64,000 nucleotides of DNA from Terana coerulea (GCA_024811115.1 JAKOGH010000324.1:1-64000); one strand, 5' to 3'; numbered from the stretch's first letter, positions 11,570 to 24,162 are shown. The notes: generated from the letters alone by a model not told the origin. Made by a program: numbers and translations.

Positions 11570-13820
11570 GAACCACTTTTGTGATGTGGTTGCGAGATCA
11601 CCCTGCAAGGAAATGCGCAACGGATGGCCAGGTGGACAATGGAACAGTGCCTGACGATGCAAAGAGATGCTCTTCTCCAAGTTTGGCACCTCCTACGTCT
11701 TTATCGTACCTGGCGCTGCAACATCTTTGCTAGCCTCGATGTTGCATCCACCCAGGTGACCTATCCTGCCAACAAAGTATCCAACACTGTGTAGAGATAT
11801 TTGATGCAAAGCTCATAGTCTTTGATATTGCTCGACTTTTCGTGAACGCTCGCGCAAGCCCAGCGCGAGTTCTTACAACAGAGTGTTGCAAACGGGATGG
11901 CTGGGAGAAGAGAGGGCGAGCCCACATCAGCAAAGTTGCATTGGTGCTGAGCGGTACTAACAGGTACTGATGAAGCCATCTCAGCGCGCTTCATTCCCTT
12001 CAGTGCCGTCAGCGCCCGCCAGTCTCAGTAGTCGTTTTGAGCACTCTCAGACGTTTTTGACCCTCTTGCATCTGACTCTTGCAGCAAAGCTTCAGTGAGT
12101 AGACCGTCATCATTCACGTCCAGCATGGTTTATGAAACAAGAGGAACTAAGAAAATACAAAATCTAGTAAAAGTCCGGCTTCAGCAGGGCTCGAACTTCG
12201 GTTCCAAACCGTTCGTCAGTGCTCTCAGTGCTCGTCAGCGCTTATCAGTCGTCAGCGCTTGTACGTTTTGCTGATGCAGTGCTCCAGAGCTCAATGCTGC
12301 ATTCAAAATCAGCCGCTCTTCCGGTTCTCTGAAACTGCTGGTGGTACACGGACGTGAGGGTGATGTGACAGGAAGGGAGCTCCGGATTGCCCGCAGGTAA
12401 AGCGGATATCATGTCTTGCTTGAGTACAATGGCTTCCTGAAGGTCTTGCATGCTGCATGCAGCCAGTGAGCCTGTAGTGGCTGCATAGAGTGATGGCTGC
12501 GTTGTGCTGCAAAGTTGGACGTTGGAGGTGTCCACGCTGGTGTGAAGCAAGAGCGTCGCAATAGCACTCCACACTGGTTTCAAGGCCGGCCAGCTGATCC
12601 GTGTGCAAGAATCATGTCATGTAAATGCTCCCGAGATTGGTGAGGGTCGATGCTCAGTCAGGATGGCCAGAAGGGTAGATAGAGAGTGCTTTACGCATAA
12701 GATCGATGCACTCCTCGAGATCACCCAAGCGGCCAAGTTGGTCGAAGCAACAGAGATAAGCAATGCCGAGGTTGTTCAGTGCGCTGAACCAGGCAGGATA
12801 GTCTGACGGAGATAGTGACATGGCGTCACGATGGAAGTTGATGCACCTGTCGAGGTCTTCAAGCTGACCGGTTTGCTGAAAGCGAGAACCAGTGGCAATA
12901 CCTGTGTTCTTGAGAGTGGCGAGGCGCTCAGGATGCCCGCTGAGACATAGCGTAACAGCATCCATATATATAGCGACGCAGTTGTCGAAGTCCTCTTGCT
13001 GGCCTACTTGCTGGCAACGACTTCTAACTGCAATGCCGAGATTCACTAAGGACTGGAGCCAGTCAGGGTGGCCTTGTGGACGGAGCAATAAAGCCTCCCA
13101 ATGATAGCGGATGGCATCGTCCAGTGCTTCTATGTCGCCAGTCTGCTAAAAGTGAAAACAGAGAGAATACGCCAAGTTGTATAAGCAGGATGCCTGCAGA
13201 GGGTGCCCAGGCGGAGTGAAAGATAACATTTCTTGCCGACAGCCAATCAACTCCTGAAGTATATCTGGTTTCCCAGACAGCGAATGAAACTCGGACAGGC
13301 CTTTGATGAGATTCTGCAGCTAGCCCAGTCGGTCACGTTGCCCAACAGAACAGAGTGAATAGGCTTCGCGGTGATACTCAACACCATGTTCTAGGTCCTC
13401 CACCTGTTTTGTGAATCGAAAGCGGGTGGCGAGGGCGGCGCCCAAGTTGCCCAGAGACATGAAGCGATCCTAATGACCTGGCAGCCTCAAACCAAGGGCC
13501 TCTGTGTAATATTCGATACATGCTACAAGGTCTTCCAGCTGTCCGGTACTGGCTCAGCGGGCGGTGAGGGCTAAGCAGATCCTGTCCAGTATCCAGGCAC
13601 ACGGAGGATGTTCGGGAGGAGGATGGATATCAAGCTATTTCTCGTAAAGGCGAATGCTCTCTTTAATATCTTCTACACGGCCGCAGACACGGAAGCGGTC
13701 ATGTAGGGCGTCAGCGAGCAACACGCCATGCAGAGTGTGGTCTGCATCTGAACTGTCGGCCGAGTTCAATGCCTCTCGATGTTGCAGAATAGACCTCTCG
13801 ATGTCTTCTAAACCTTCCAT

Positions 13821-16269
13821 CCTAGATGTACCAGACTATTTGTCAACACAGTGGGCAGCTGTAGGGGTTCTGCGTACAATTGCAGCTGTTTGTTTTAGGG
13901 GTCTTTCAGAGCTCTCGTAGTGGGTTCTACTTGCTCAATGAGGCCTGGTATTCGAGATCAGAACATATTCACAATGGTATGAAGAGCAATATATACAGCG
14001 TTATACTGCCGCGTAATATGCGGATGTTCACCATGAGGTGGCAGCGAGATTCGAGTCCCGTGCGTATACTAGTAGCAGCATAGGCTCTGGGTAACATCAT
14101 CGCAAACAAGAAGCTGGCACTCACACTCAAGTTATCTCGCACAAGGGAGAACAAAGTTGTTACATGTAGTAAAGAGCCGTTGGAGTAAGTACAAGCAGAG
14201 AGTACACACATATCGGTTGCACGTCTTGCCAGCCGGTGGTAACAGTGTTACCAGCGTCGATCAGCATGATATAGTATGTCTTCTTCTCGAAGCAGGCCTG
14301 TATATGGCCCCATCTTCGCCCCAGTTCCGCTTTGGTCTACTATTGTGCATAAACTCGCCGCAGCGCGACATCCAGACTCGATGACTTGGCAGTACTTGCT
14401 GTTGCCCGACGCGATGGGCTGTTTCGTGCAGCAAGGACTTGGGTTCATTGAATGAGGTGGCCTGTATACCCATCAGCATCGGTAAGTCGAACTTTCAAGG
14501 ATTAGAGAACGGACTGTAGGTGAAGAGGTTCGAACTCGATCCTTGTCGTTTGACGCAAGAGCAAAACGGCGGGATGGCTGATCTTCCGGGCCGTTCCGGC
14601 GCCACAAAGGCGGCGCTTGTTTATATGCCAGGTCAACCCACGGCCGCGGCGTGGTTGCGGATGTATGCGAGGCAAGAGCATGCGGCGCAACTATATCCGC
14701 ATGGTGTAGCTCCAACCCACTACCGCTGTGCCACCTCAGATGCTCGGCACAATTTGAATAAATACATTCGAAACACATAGAGTGCATGAAAAGGAATTAG
14801 AGAAAAATGTTTGTTACGACGAGCATTCATCTGAGTGGCATATTACGCACTTTCAAATCGGTATCCATTGGGAGGAATATTCTAGAACAAACTGTCAGCG
14901 TGGGTCAGAGAATCATACAAACACGACCAGAAACACGCCAGCGGCCATACTGTAACTAATGCCACACTTTTTCTTCGTCCCAAGCCCCGCGCCGAGAGGC
15001 TGCCACACTATCACGAGGCTTGCGGAGCAGCGCTTCCACAGCCGATTATGCGAACGCACCATTGAGCACCGTCGAAGCCAGCTCTCATGCATCATGACGA
15101 CATAGCCCAAAGAATGCGGTTGATGATGGCAGAGACAGTGCGAGAGTAAAAGATTGGCCCGACAATCTGCAGACGCAGTGCATGTGTCTCGGTAGTAGTA
15201 AGTTACATCCAACGGAGGAGCGGGCGTCTCTAATAAAAGTAGCACATTGAGCCGAAGAGTCGCCATGACGCGTGTAGGACCACGGCAGAGATGCGACTTC
15301 GTACTGCCGCATACAATCGCAGTGGATGGCATATGTCTGTGACATGGATAAAGGTAGGACAGACCGTACCATCGTCACGTGTATGACTTGAGGGAAACTT
15401 TGACTTTCCCGAGCAGGCGCTGCACTGATGCATGTCCTCATTGGTTGAAGCCAGCCCACCGGACATACTCAGAACGTCTAAGTGTGAACGAAGGCAGTGA
15501 GAGAGTAAGGATAGGCCTAACACTGCGGATGCAGTACTTACATGTATGTCTCTGGTACGGCCCGCACCAAAAGTAGTCAACCCGCTCTTGCACCGTTCGA
15601 AGCGACTCATCGTCTCCAGCTGGTTGAAATTCGTGTTGCGACAAGATGAAGGCGGCATGAAAAGGCGCGCTGAAGCAACCAGCGAAGGCACGCAGTTGCT
15701 GTGGGTGAGTGGAAGCGGCACAAGGATGGGCCTGTCACTGAAGACGCCACGACGTTGCTTCTATGAGGAGCGTTCCCACGCTTTCAACGGACGCTGTTGG
15801 ACGCTTCCGGCGGAACCAATTGCCCTCTCCGCGTTCTCCCATACTCCAACTTCGACGACGCGAACCGAGCTTGGCGCGACGTCCGACGCAGCCAATGGGA
15901 CGCAGGGTGCCACTTGCATCAGAACACATGGAGCCATCGCCGCCCAGCGGAGGCGACCCCAGGCGGTGACGCACGGCGCCGACACCGCACCAGCGACGGG
16001 GGGCACAGGGCGCAGGCGGGACGGTGGAGGGGTGGCGGAGCGAGCAGCGTGGGAGAGCGGGGAGGGCTGCTTGAACGGCTGTCGCGCGGAACGAGGCGCA
16101 TGTGGCCGTGGATCTGCACTAGACTCAACCCGGCCGTTCGCTTGACGGCCAGGGGGGTTATGAGGAAGCAGGGTCGCGAGTGCCCCCGGCCGGAACGTTA
16201 ACTTTGTTTCATCCCGCCGTCGAACAACATATAGCCCTCCGCTGAACTGGGCACCTCTCCTTCGCCGAC
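13821..16269. other. Intergenic region, no confident gene
   Basis: No coding region with recognisable domains. A degenerate direct repeat of about 65 bp occurs at about 15125-15193 and 15492-15557 (shared GAGAGTAA, GCAGT and TGTCTC blocks). From about 15.7 kb the sequence becomes GC-rich, giving long chance open frames on both strands. This is probably the promoter and leader of the downstream zinc-finger gene. Confidence 0.5.
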
Positions 16270-17701
16270 ATGGCTTCGCCCTACCCCGTCGCTTCACGCT
16301 CTCAGCTCGAACCGTCGCCTCCGCCCTACTCGCCCACAGGTCTGCATGGGTGTGTGCTACGCTTTTGGTGTTGTTCTCTGAGACTGACAGAAAGACATCG
16401 CAGCCTTGCAGACATCGACGACGCGTTCACGCGACGTTCGCATCCGCCCTCCGACTGTTCGTCTTCATCGTCAGACTCGCGCCCTGTAACACCAATAAAC
16501 AATGCTGTGGATGAATATGGCTCGATACAATCGCTCGAGAAGGATTTCGTGCGTAACAGACGTCTTGCACTCGTCGAACCTTCTCACACGTCTTCGCAGT
16601 GCACCAACTTCACATGCTGTGGCCTGCGGTTACCAGACATGCACGCCCTGCTTGACCACTTTGAAGAGTCGCATGTAGTCATCATAGGCGGAGATGGTCG
16701 ACCAGTATATCCCGTCCCCGCCTCTCCTCCAGCAAACCACCTGTCTCCAGCCTCACCATCCCAAAGTACCGCCCAGGCGAGCAACGCGTCGCCATACTCT
16801 CGCTACCGCCCGCATCTCGCACACCACTCGTCCGCACAAGCTCCCGTCGCCAGCATCGTCCTCGACTACCCAAAACCGTTCCCGCCCGCCACGCCCGGCC
16901 CCTACCAAACGCCCGCATCGCCGTTCTCAGCACGAAACGCGCCAGACTACGGGCTGTATGCGCCCCCAAACGCGTCCACCGCCGAGCCCTGCGTGCTGGG
17001 CAGCGGCCTCGGCCCAGACCTCGCGGACCCGTACGACCCCTTCGGCTTCGACCTCGCGCTCGAGATCGGCGACGTGCTGCACCTCGACGCGGAGCCGGCG
17101 TCGCCCGCGACGAGCACGTCCTCACTAGGCTCTGCGCCGAGCCTCTTCGACTCCGCCCGCGTGTCGCGCGCCGGCAGCCCCGCGACGTCCGCGTACTCGA
17201 CGCCGTCGCCGCGCTTGCGCGAGCAGCTCTGTCTGCCGCCCGCGCTCCTGTCCGCCGCACCCGACGCGCCCCGCGCGGGTGTGGCCTACACCACCCGCGT
17301 GCGCACCGGGCAACTGCGCGCGAGCCGTATAGCATCCCGCCCTCCCTCTCGCGCCGGCGCGACGCTCCGGCCACCTCCCCTATCACGATACGCCCCCCTC
17401 GACACCCGCCAGCGTCGCGCGCGCCTATCCCGTCCTCCTGCCACCTGCAGGGTCGCCACCGCCGCCGCCGATCAGCGGGCGCCGACGGCGACGCGACGCG
17501 TCCGGGCGCGAGAAGGCGTACCGCTGCCCGAACGCGGCGTGCAGCAAGCGGTACCTGAACCCGAACGGGCTCAAGTACCACGTCGAGAAGGGGACGTGCA
17601 CCGCCGCAGGCCCGCGCGACGGGCGCGGCGTGGACGTGGCCGAGCGGGACGCGTACGAGCGCGCGCTGGCGGCGCAGGGGGCGGGCATGGACATCGCTTG
17701 A
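16270..17701 (+). CDS. Sfp1-like C2H2 zinc-finger transcription factor
   Basis: Three exons fit in frame: 16270-16339, 16412-17326 and 17451-17701 (411 residues). Intron 1 is 72 nt (branch-like CTGAC, end TTGCAG); intron 2 is 124 nt (GTATAG...CTGCAG). An N-terminal Cys2His2 finger near residues 87-111 reads CTNFTCCGL...HFEESH. A second finger near the C-terminus reads YRCPNAACSKRY...GLKYH with a final Cys. A long Pro/Ser/Ala-rich disordered region lies between. This two-finger layout matches the fungal Sfp1-type regulators of ribosome biogenesis and growth; the match is from memory of motifs. Nuclear. The ORF also reads through intron 1, but the extra segment is Cys- and Leu-rich and unlike the rest. 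The second-intron boundaries are less certain because the exon edges are low-complexity. Confidence 0.75.
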
Positions 17702-20349
17702 GGCGTGGTCGTGCGCACGGTCGGGTCGGACAGTCTAGTTTATGGTGTATTGTATTGTACGTTATCCCGTCCCTCTGTGCAGACGGTCCTCGCCAGGCGA
17801 GGCGAAAGTAGATTAGAACGAACTGTGTTGTATACATGTATAGCAAACAGGCGTAGCACGCCTAGTAGTTCAGAAAGTAGTGTAAACGAGCTGTATTGTA
17901 GTAATTGCATTCGTGATGTCCATCCTGCCTCTCGTGTTTTGTTAATGTTTGTGTAGGCTCGAACCTGCCGCCTTAGCACGAAATAGTGACCCTCTCGTCG
18001 GTACGTTCTCCTCTCTGCTACCACGTAGGCTAGTCACGAGCGTGTTTGCCCCCAGAGTGCCTCTGCAGCTGGCAGCCCACATGATAAACAACAACTGATA
18101 CTACTTAATTTGCTCAGCTTCGTACAAACCCACACATCTCCTCCAGGGTCGCACCCCTGCATCAACCGCCGCATCGACGTCGCGGCAGCGCGCGCAGCTC
18201 CGTCGCAATTCCGTGCGCTGCAGCCGCCGCCGCGTGCCACCCCCTGGGATACGTGTGTACGTACGGCGCGTGCGCAGGGTGCCACGGCCTGATTCCGGCA
18301 TCACCGCGTGCCCCGCAGGCTTGCCGCAGGCGACGACTGTGGACACCGGGCGGCGCGCGGCGTGTTGGGTGTCTGCCGTGTTGGGTTCTGCGCCACGAAG
18401 GCGAGTCTGGAATATACGTACGCGCAACGGACGCGCGGCGGGGCCTGACAGCGATTCGGGCGTCGTGCGTCGCGAGCTCCCCGAGGCCGCGCCCGCCGAT
18501 GCGCATCGGAGTTCGCGCAGGGGGTGTGCAGCGAGCGCCGTGGACGCCGCGGGGAGACGACGTGCTGGCAGGCGGACCGCGCGCGGTCACTTGACCGCCC
18601 AGCTGCGTCGCCGTGCGCGCCACGGGCGACGCTAGAAGGGCGCGGAGCGCGGCGGCCGCGAGCAGCTGGACACCGAGGGCCGCCGGCGGGGCGTAGGTGG
18701 GCAGGGCGGCGGCGCCACGTGGGGGCTGCCGAGCGCAGATCCCGCAGGACTGAGGAGGCTCCCGATGGCGAGGTTCGATCTCGGGGTGGCGCCTCTGTCG
18801 CGTTGGCGCGTTGGTGGGAAGACGGCGAGCGGGGGCATGTGATTGCAGGGATGTTCTGCGCGGGACGGGGCCGCGAGGTCGCCGGAGAGTCGCTGGGCGC
18901 GGGCGGCGCGCAGCGCAGGTCCAAGATGGATTTGTTTTCGTGCGAGGCGGGAGCGAGTCGCTGGCGCCTGTGCGGGGGCGGGCTTCGCTGAATGGGCGTC
19001 CGGGGGCGAGGTGTGCCAGGACGGGTGGATTGAATGCGACGGAGATGTCGCTTGTGAGGCTAAAGGTAAACTTGGGCACCTGCGGCGTCACCTGCACGTC
19101 ACCTGCACCGCGTCGGGTTCCAGGCGGGCAGGGCGACGCGGAGGAGCCGTGGCCAACGTGGGAGATGACCTCAACGCGAACATACACGTTGGCGTGGCCG
19201 TCGTAATACGCCCGACAAGCTCGCGCGCAGCCGACGGGGCGGCGTCCGGGGAATCTCTTGACCCGTGAGTTTACTGGACATCCCGAGGGTCACGCCCGGC
19301 AGGGGACGAGCGGGGAAACCGCATGATGCATGGAGACATGACGGGGAACGATGATGCACCCTGCCGTGGTGGAAGCGTGCTGGAGCGCTGCAGAAGGTAT
19401 GCACCGTCTTCTGTTGCCCCTCAAGCGGAGACACCTGGCCTGCGATGGGCAAGACATCCGCTCTCGTCAGGCTCGGTTTTCTGTCTTCTGTAAAGCGAGT
19501 AAATGTGAGCCGTGCGCTAGGCGGACATTGCGCTGCCTGACACGTACGTGGCGTAAGCTGGGAGAAGATGCCTTACCCCGCAGCGGCTCGACGAGCACGG
19601 CTTGCCCCGTTTCACGTAACAGGCGATCCGGGGAGGCACTGGTTGCTGCCAGGAGCAACGGTTTGGAGATGGGAACAATCGGAGAGCTTCCACATGACCA
19701 CTGCGCTGGCAGTCGGGAGCCCGTGCACGAGGCAGAGGGGTATGGCAGCGCACCAGAGCTCGCAGAGCGCAGCGCAGGCTTTTTGTGTGCAGAAGGCCGG
19801 CTTGTAGACGTGTTTTTATCACTTGACTGCAAATTTTGTATCGGCCGGCCTGAACTCGTTACGGGCTCGGGGCGGGCGGGGACGTTTATGGACCAACAGC
19901 GGCAAAACTGGCGTCAAGCGGACGGCGACGGCCGCGTGATAGGCGCATGATTGCCTGATACGGCAATCCGGTCCGCAAGCGCAAACGGCGGGGGGACCTT
20001 GCGTTAAACCGGGTTTCGCAGCGACCACCATCTCGACGCCGACGAGCCTGGCTCTCGTCGCCAGCAACGCTGCTGCACCCCGTTGCAACCCAGACCCTCA
20101 CCAAGGCGGTCGTTGGTACTCGTGCGGAACGCGATTGCCCCCAGTCCAACCTGGGACGCTCGCCAACCTGCTGCTAGCCCGCCAGGAACACACGAGGGGA
20201 ACCCCCGTCAACCGTCCTGTAGCTGACGAAAGCGCAAGCTTTCCACCATCGGACGCACTCGATTTCACGATCTCTTGCTTTCCTCTGCTTTTTTTACGCC
20301 GGTGCTCTTTATCGCTTTCTCTTTCCCTCTTTTTCCTGCGCTGTCTGCC
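17702..20349. other. Long GC-rich intergenic region
   Basis: About 2.6 kb with no recognisable protein. Long overlapping open frames on both strands (for example 18162-19187 minus) are Pro/Arg/Ala-rich and typical of stop-poor GC-rich DNA. The last 80 bases before the next ATG are strongly pyrimidine-rich (CTTTTTTT, CTCTTTTT), as in fungal core promoters and leaders. Confidence 0.55.
20272..20349 (+). promoter_or_regulatory. Pyrimidine-rich leader of the DUF1752 gene
   Basis: C/T-rich tracts run directly into the ATG at 20350, including a T7 run and CTCTTTTTCCT. Such tracts mark transcription start regions in many filamentous fungi. Confidence 0.4.
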
Positions 20350-22950
20350 ATGATCGATTTCCCGTCACCAATTCTCGCCGTCTCACCGGACGCCTTCAAG
20401 GAGCTCGATGGAGAGGACGCACTGTACGGAATGTGGACCGGTGCGTTTCCTAGTACTTCTTTCTCAATCGCGAAACTCAAAACAAAAGTCTTCACGAAGT
20501 GCAAAGAGTCGCTGAAGGACGGGCGCCGCTTGGAAAACATCTCCTGGCGACTATGGCACAGAGAGATGTCCGCCGCGGATGCCTGTTCTTCAGGCTCGTC
20601 GTCGCCGCCTCTCTCTGAAGGCCGGTCTGCCTCGCCCATCACCCCCGTATCAGAGGAAGGTACTCGCAAAGGTGTGTCGTGAGCTTCCCAAGCCAGTGTA
20701 GCCCTGCTAACATATCCAGACTACTTTTGACGCCAGATAACTCCTCGCGAGACTCGCTCACGCCCCACGCGCAAGGTCAGATGCGGCACTCATGGCACGG
20801 CGAGGACGTGCCATACGCCCAGGCCGCAACTCGCCGGCTTAGCACCGCCAGCATGCCCGTCCGGCCTCGGACGCGCTCGACCTCGTCTCAGCGCGTTGGC
20901 TCGATAATTCTCGACATCCTTCCGGGGAAGTTCGTGATGCCTGCCCGCAACCACTCGTACCCCAGCTCGACCGTCGGGCCTCGGAAGCACTCCGTGCCGG
21001 CATCACGCTCAGGCACGGCTAAGCCAAGCCCAGCCGTCCCTGCAAAGGGCGCGACGCCATCGCAGGCGGGCTCGCTCTCGAAATTGGCCATCGCGCAGCC
21101 GAAACCACAGCCGGCCCTGCCGACCGTGCAGCTGCCGGCGACCCCGCCCAATCTGTCTGCGCCGCGCGTGGTGGTGGTGAATCCCACCCCGCACCCCACA
21201 CCACCGGCGACCCCCATCCTTCCCAGGCTGCTGCCACCACCTCCGAATCACGCTCATCTGCGTTGACCGCGCACCTGGCACCGCCCCCCCTGCGCCCTGT
21301 GCTGACAATGTACCAGCCCGCGCCCCCGGCGACATTGCTGCCTGGCTCCCGTGCCACGAGTGCGAAGTCGGAGAAACCGTCGACCGCGTTACCTCAGGCC
21401 CCGTCCGCACAGCCGGTGCCATCACGGGACGACACCCTGAAGGCCTCTGATCGGCGCTTTTTCCTGCAGACGGCGGAGTCACCTGACGGCGAGTCTCCCG
21501 AGCGGCCGCCGGCTGCCCCGAGTAAGGCGGCCGACGCGCCGGAGCCGAGCCCGACGAACAGCGCGGCGTCGAGCAACGTGCCTGCCCCGCGCCGCACGCA
21601 GAGCAAGACGAACGTGCGCCGCGGAAAAGACGTGCCGCGGCTCACCACCCTGCGGACGGCGACGAAGACGCAGGCGCAGCGACAGGCTATCCAGAGGCGG
21701 GCGACGGAGCCGCGGAAGGCGGCGTTCAACATCGGCTCCGGCCTCGTCGAATGGGACCAGGGACGGGCGCAGCACCCGAGCAGGGTCGCCACCGCTCATC
21801 CAGGCCGTCCCGAAGCCCCGCCCGCCGAGTCCTGCCAAAGCCCCCGCACTGGCCGTTCCTGTGCCGCGCAAGGGGCTCGTCATGAGTACATCGTCCGAGT
21901 ACACGACTGACTCGGACGACGACTCGGACTGGGCGTCGGAGGACAACAGCCGCGCGAACAGCGCGGACGAGCGCGAGAAGGACAAGAAGCAGAAGCAGCA
22001 GCAGGAGCGCAAGCTGCGCGAGGCGGCGGAAGAGGCGCAGCGCCAGCGCGACATGTTCTCCAAGGTCCCGAAGCGGTCGTACTCGAACCTGAACAGGACC
22101 AAGTCGGGGCTGCTCTCACAGCTGCTCAACCCCGACCCGACGGTCCTGTATCGCTCCGACGCAGTCGTCGACGGACGTCGCCCACCTCAGCAGGCAGGGC
22201 GCGCGGCTTCCACAGCCATCCCAACTCAGTAGCAGAAGCTCCGCGGCGATCCCGCTCATGACGCAGATCACGCCGCTCACCGCCCAGGCGCAGGTCTCGC
22301 CGCCGGCCAACGCGCAGAGCCCGACGTATCGCCCGAAGGGCCGCCCGCAGGGCGTCGAGATGGAGTACTCGGACTCGGAGGACGAGCCGGACAACGGAAT
22401 TCAGCTGTCCCGGAGCCTCGCACAGCAGAAGCTCGCGGCGCTCGCAGGCCCTTCTCGGCGGCGCGCATCCGAGCAGGCGATGCCCGCATCGCCGCCGGCA
22501 CGGCCTCCGGCCTCGACGTCGACGTTAGCGTCGACGCAACCCCCTGCGCTGGCGCGCGCGGCGTTGCCGGCGGTCGCGAGCGCGCCGATCCCGCTCGCGC
22601 TCGGGCACCCGTACAACCTGCCGGCGCCGGCGCCGCCGATGACGCCGCGGACGACGCGGCGGCAGATGCTCGCGACGGAGCTGTCGGAGAGCCTGCGCCG
22701 GAACCTGCTGTGGGAGCGGCAGGTGAGCAAGGTGAACATGACGGGCGGCGCACGCAAGGGTGGGCTGCTCGCGGCGCGGCTGCAGCCCATGACGGCTGTC
22801 AACGCGAATGCGAATGTCGTGCCGCAGGGGCAGCTGCAGGGTCTGCCGCAGGTGCCTCAGCAGCCGGGGCAGGCGCCGCGGAACCGTGCGGCGGTGTCGC
22901 GCACTCGAAGCTTTGCGGACGCGGAGGATTACCACACCGCGGGCTGGTAG
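20350..22950 (+). CDS. DUF1752/DUF3295 regulatory protein (AreA-like N-terminal domain, no GATA finger)
   Basis: A fully in-frame model gives 786 residues: exons 20350-20440, 20489-20678, 20720-21176, 21227-21745, 21804-22147 and 22191-22950, with introns of 48, 41, 50, 58 and 43 nt. The N-terminus has the DUF1752 (AreA-like) core WTVFTKCKESLKDGRRLENI followed by SWRLWHREM. The C-terminal half carries DUF3295 hallmarks: an acidic SDDDSDWASED patch, a Lys/Glu-rich helix, NRTKSGLLSQLLNPDP, a TRRQMLATELSESLRRNLLW helix and the final DYHTAGW. Such proteins are fungal regulators linked to nutrient signalling; there is no zinc finger. The introns at 21746 (donor GTCGAA) and 22148 (GTATCG) are weak. 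A single-base error near 21,745 would instead give a Ser/Gly-rich continuation. I chose the start at 20350 because an upstream in-frame ATG (20275) would add a spurious hydrophobic leader. Confidence 0.85.
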
Positions 22951-24162
22951 TACCCACCGCCGTTCTGATTCATCACTTTTTCTTTGCTTTTTGTCTTCGT
23001 CAGGTTCGCGGTGTACGATGTCCAGTGGGCGTAGTGTCCTTCATTCGTTTGATTCCGGGTTTCTTTCTCTCTCGACCATGACCATCGTGCTTGCGCCACA
23101 GCAAATATCCTACACATCGTATCCTCATCTACGTCCCTCGCCGTCCTCGTCCCGCCGCATCCTTATCCACCCCTCGCTCTCCCCCACGCACCCTTTCCCG
23201 TATCGCATGCATCCCGCGGCCGCCCGACGTCACCCTGTAGCTCTCCGTTCCGTTGTCCGTCGCCGCTGCCGGGAGGCGCGCTGCCCCGGCCGCTGCTGGC
23301 TATTGTACATGCTCTCGCCACGACCCCCGCCTCGTATGTAGGTATGTGTTAATGTGTACTTGTAGTTTGGCTGTCGCATAGTGTAAATAGTGCTATTTTT
23401 GGTTACACGCTTTTGAGGGATGGGACGCTGTGGGGATTTGCAAGGAGGTAAGCTGCATACTGCGAGAGTGTATAGCACTTTTGGTTCGCGAGTAGTAGAT
23501 GAAGTTCTAGGCTTGTGTATGCTCTTATTCGAGCCTAGAGGCGATGCTACAGTCAACATTCTCGAATAGTGCTCGAGGCAGCTTGCCTGCGGAAGCACCG
23601 GTCTGCATCACGTTATGGCTTTGTTCTCCACCGCCATATGCATCTCCGTCGTGATGTCTTCTCGCCCGCAGTATCTGGACCGCCAATCCTCGCATGATGC
23701 CTGCAGGCTGCAAATCGAAGAGCTCGAAACCTGTCCTTTTCACCATCTGCTGCGCGCACGCGCCAGAACCGCGACCACTTGGACTCCGCCAGCGACGACG
23801 TATTGTTTACTTGCGGACGGTAGCCCGCCGGCTCGCTCAGGCTGCTCGACGGTGCTGTACAGACCACTGCAGGCGGACAGCCACTGCGACGCCTTGCGCC
23901 CCTCCGCTGCAGGACGGAGTCAGGAGCCCCTGTGATCGCAGCACCTTGCGCCAATCGCGCGCGGCACCGAGCGCGGAGGCTGCTTTCGCCTGTTGGCCCC
24001 TGTGGATCCGTTGGGCTCTAAATATCACCCACCACCCTGCGATCGACGGTGCTCATCATCAGCAGCGTTCGAACGGCCCCCGACGGACTGTCTCCCAGCA
24101 CGTCTGCATTCGCGGTCTAGGCCATCGAGCAGTAGTGCAAGCGCTAGCGGTCGGGCCCCGAG
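22951..24162. other. Intergenic region between regulator genes
   Basis: About 1.2 kb holding the 3' region of the DUF1752 gene and the promoter of the first Zn(II)2Cys6 gene. No recognisable gene on either strand. Confidence 0.5.

Larger units (their letters stand above)
6241..13820 (-). pseudogene. TPR-CHAT pseudogene, copy 2, broken by nested insertions
   Basis: Fragments of one TPR-CHAT gene lie in correct order on the minus strand. TPR-like repeats run from 13820 to about 11590 with many stops; the best run is 13088-12654. Linker and CHAT N-terminal part lie at about 10503-10271, 9608-9370 and 9300-9031. The CHAT core (WWCPASIVANLPLHAAGP) is at 7711-7351. The C-terminal part, with a frame-shifted HFACHG and an in-frame LSACHTAEQ, is at 6789-6241. 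Joining the flanks of each insert puts neighbouring residues back in register with copies 1 and 4, so the inserts hit a once-intact gene. The last exon also carries a stop after SLATK, before the usual DLESWVN end. Certainly not functional. Confidence 0.9.

Noticed and set aside
14497..14553. Possible tRNA-like structure (7-bp inverted repeat CAAGGAT/ATCCTTG with a TTCGAAC loop)
   Set aside because: Only 57 nt, no D-arm or anticodon arm, and a T-stem of about three pairs; not a tRNA.
15546..16145. 199-codon plus-strand frame upstream of the zinc-finger gene
   Set aside because: Low-complexity Arg/Gly/Ala composition with competing frames on both strands; more likely promoter/leader DNA.
18162..19187. 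341-codon open frame on the minus strand in GC-rich DNA
   Set aside because: Arg/Pro/Ala-rich, no domain, overlapped by long open frames in other phases; expected in stop-poor GC-rich intergenic DNA.
20275..20349. Upstream in-frame ATG giving the DUF1752 protein a hydrophobic leader
   Set aside because: The segment is encoded by the pyrimidine-rich leader, and DUF1752 proteins normally begin close to the domain; ATG 20350 is preferred.
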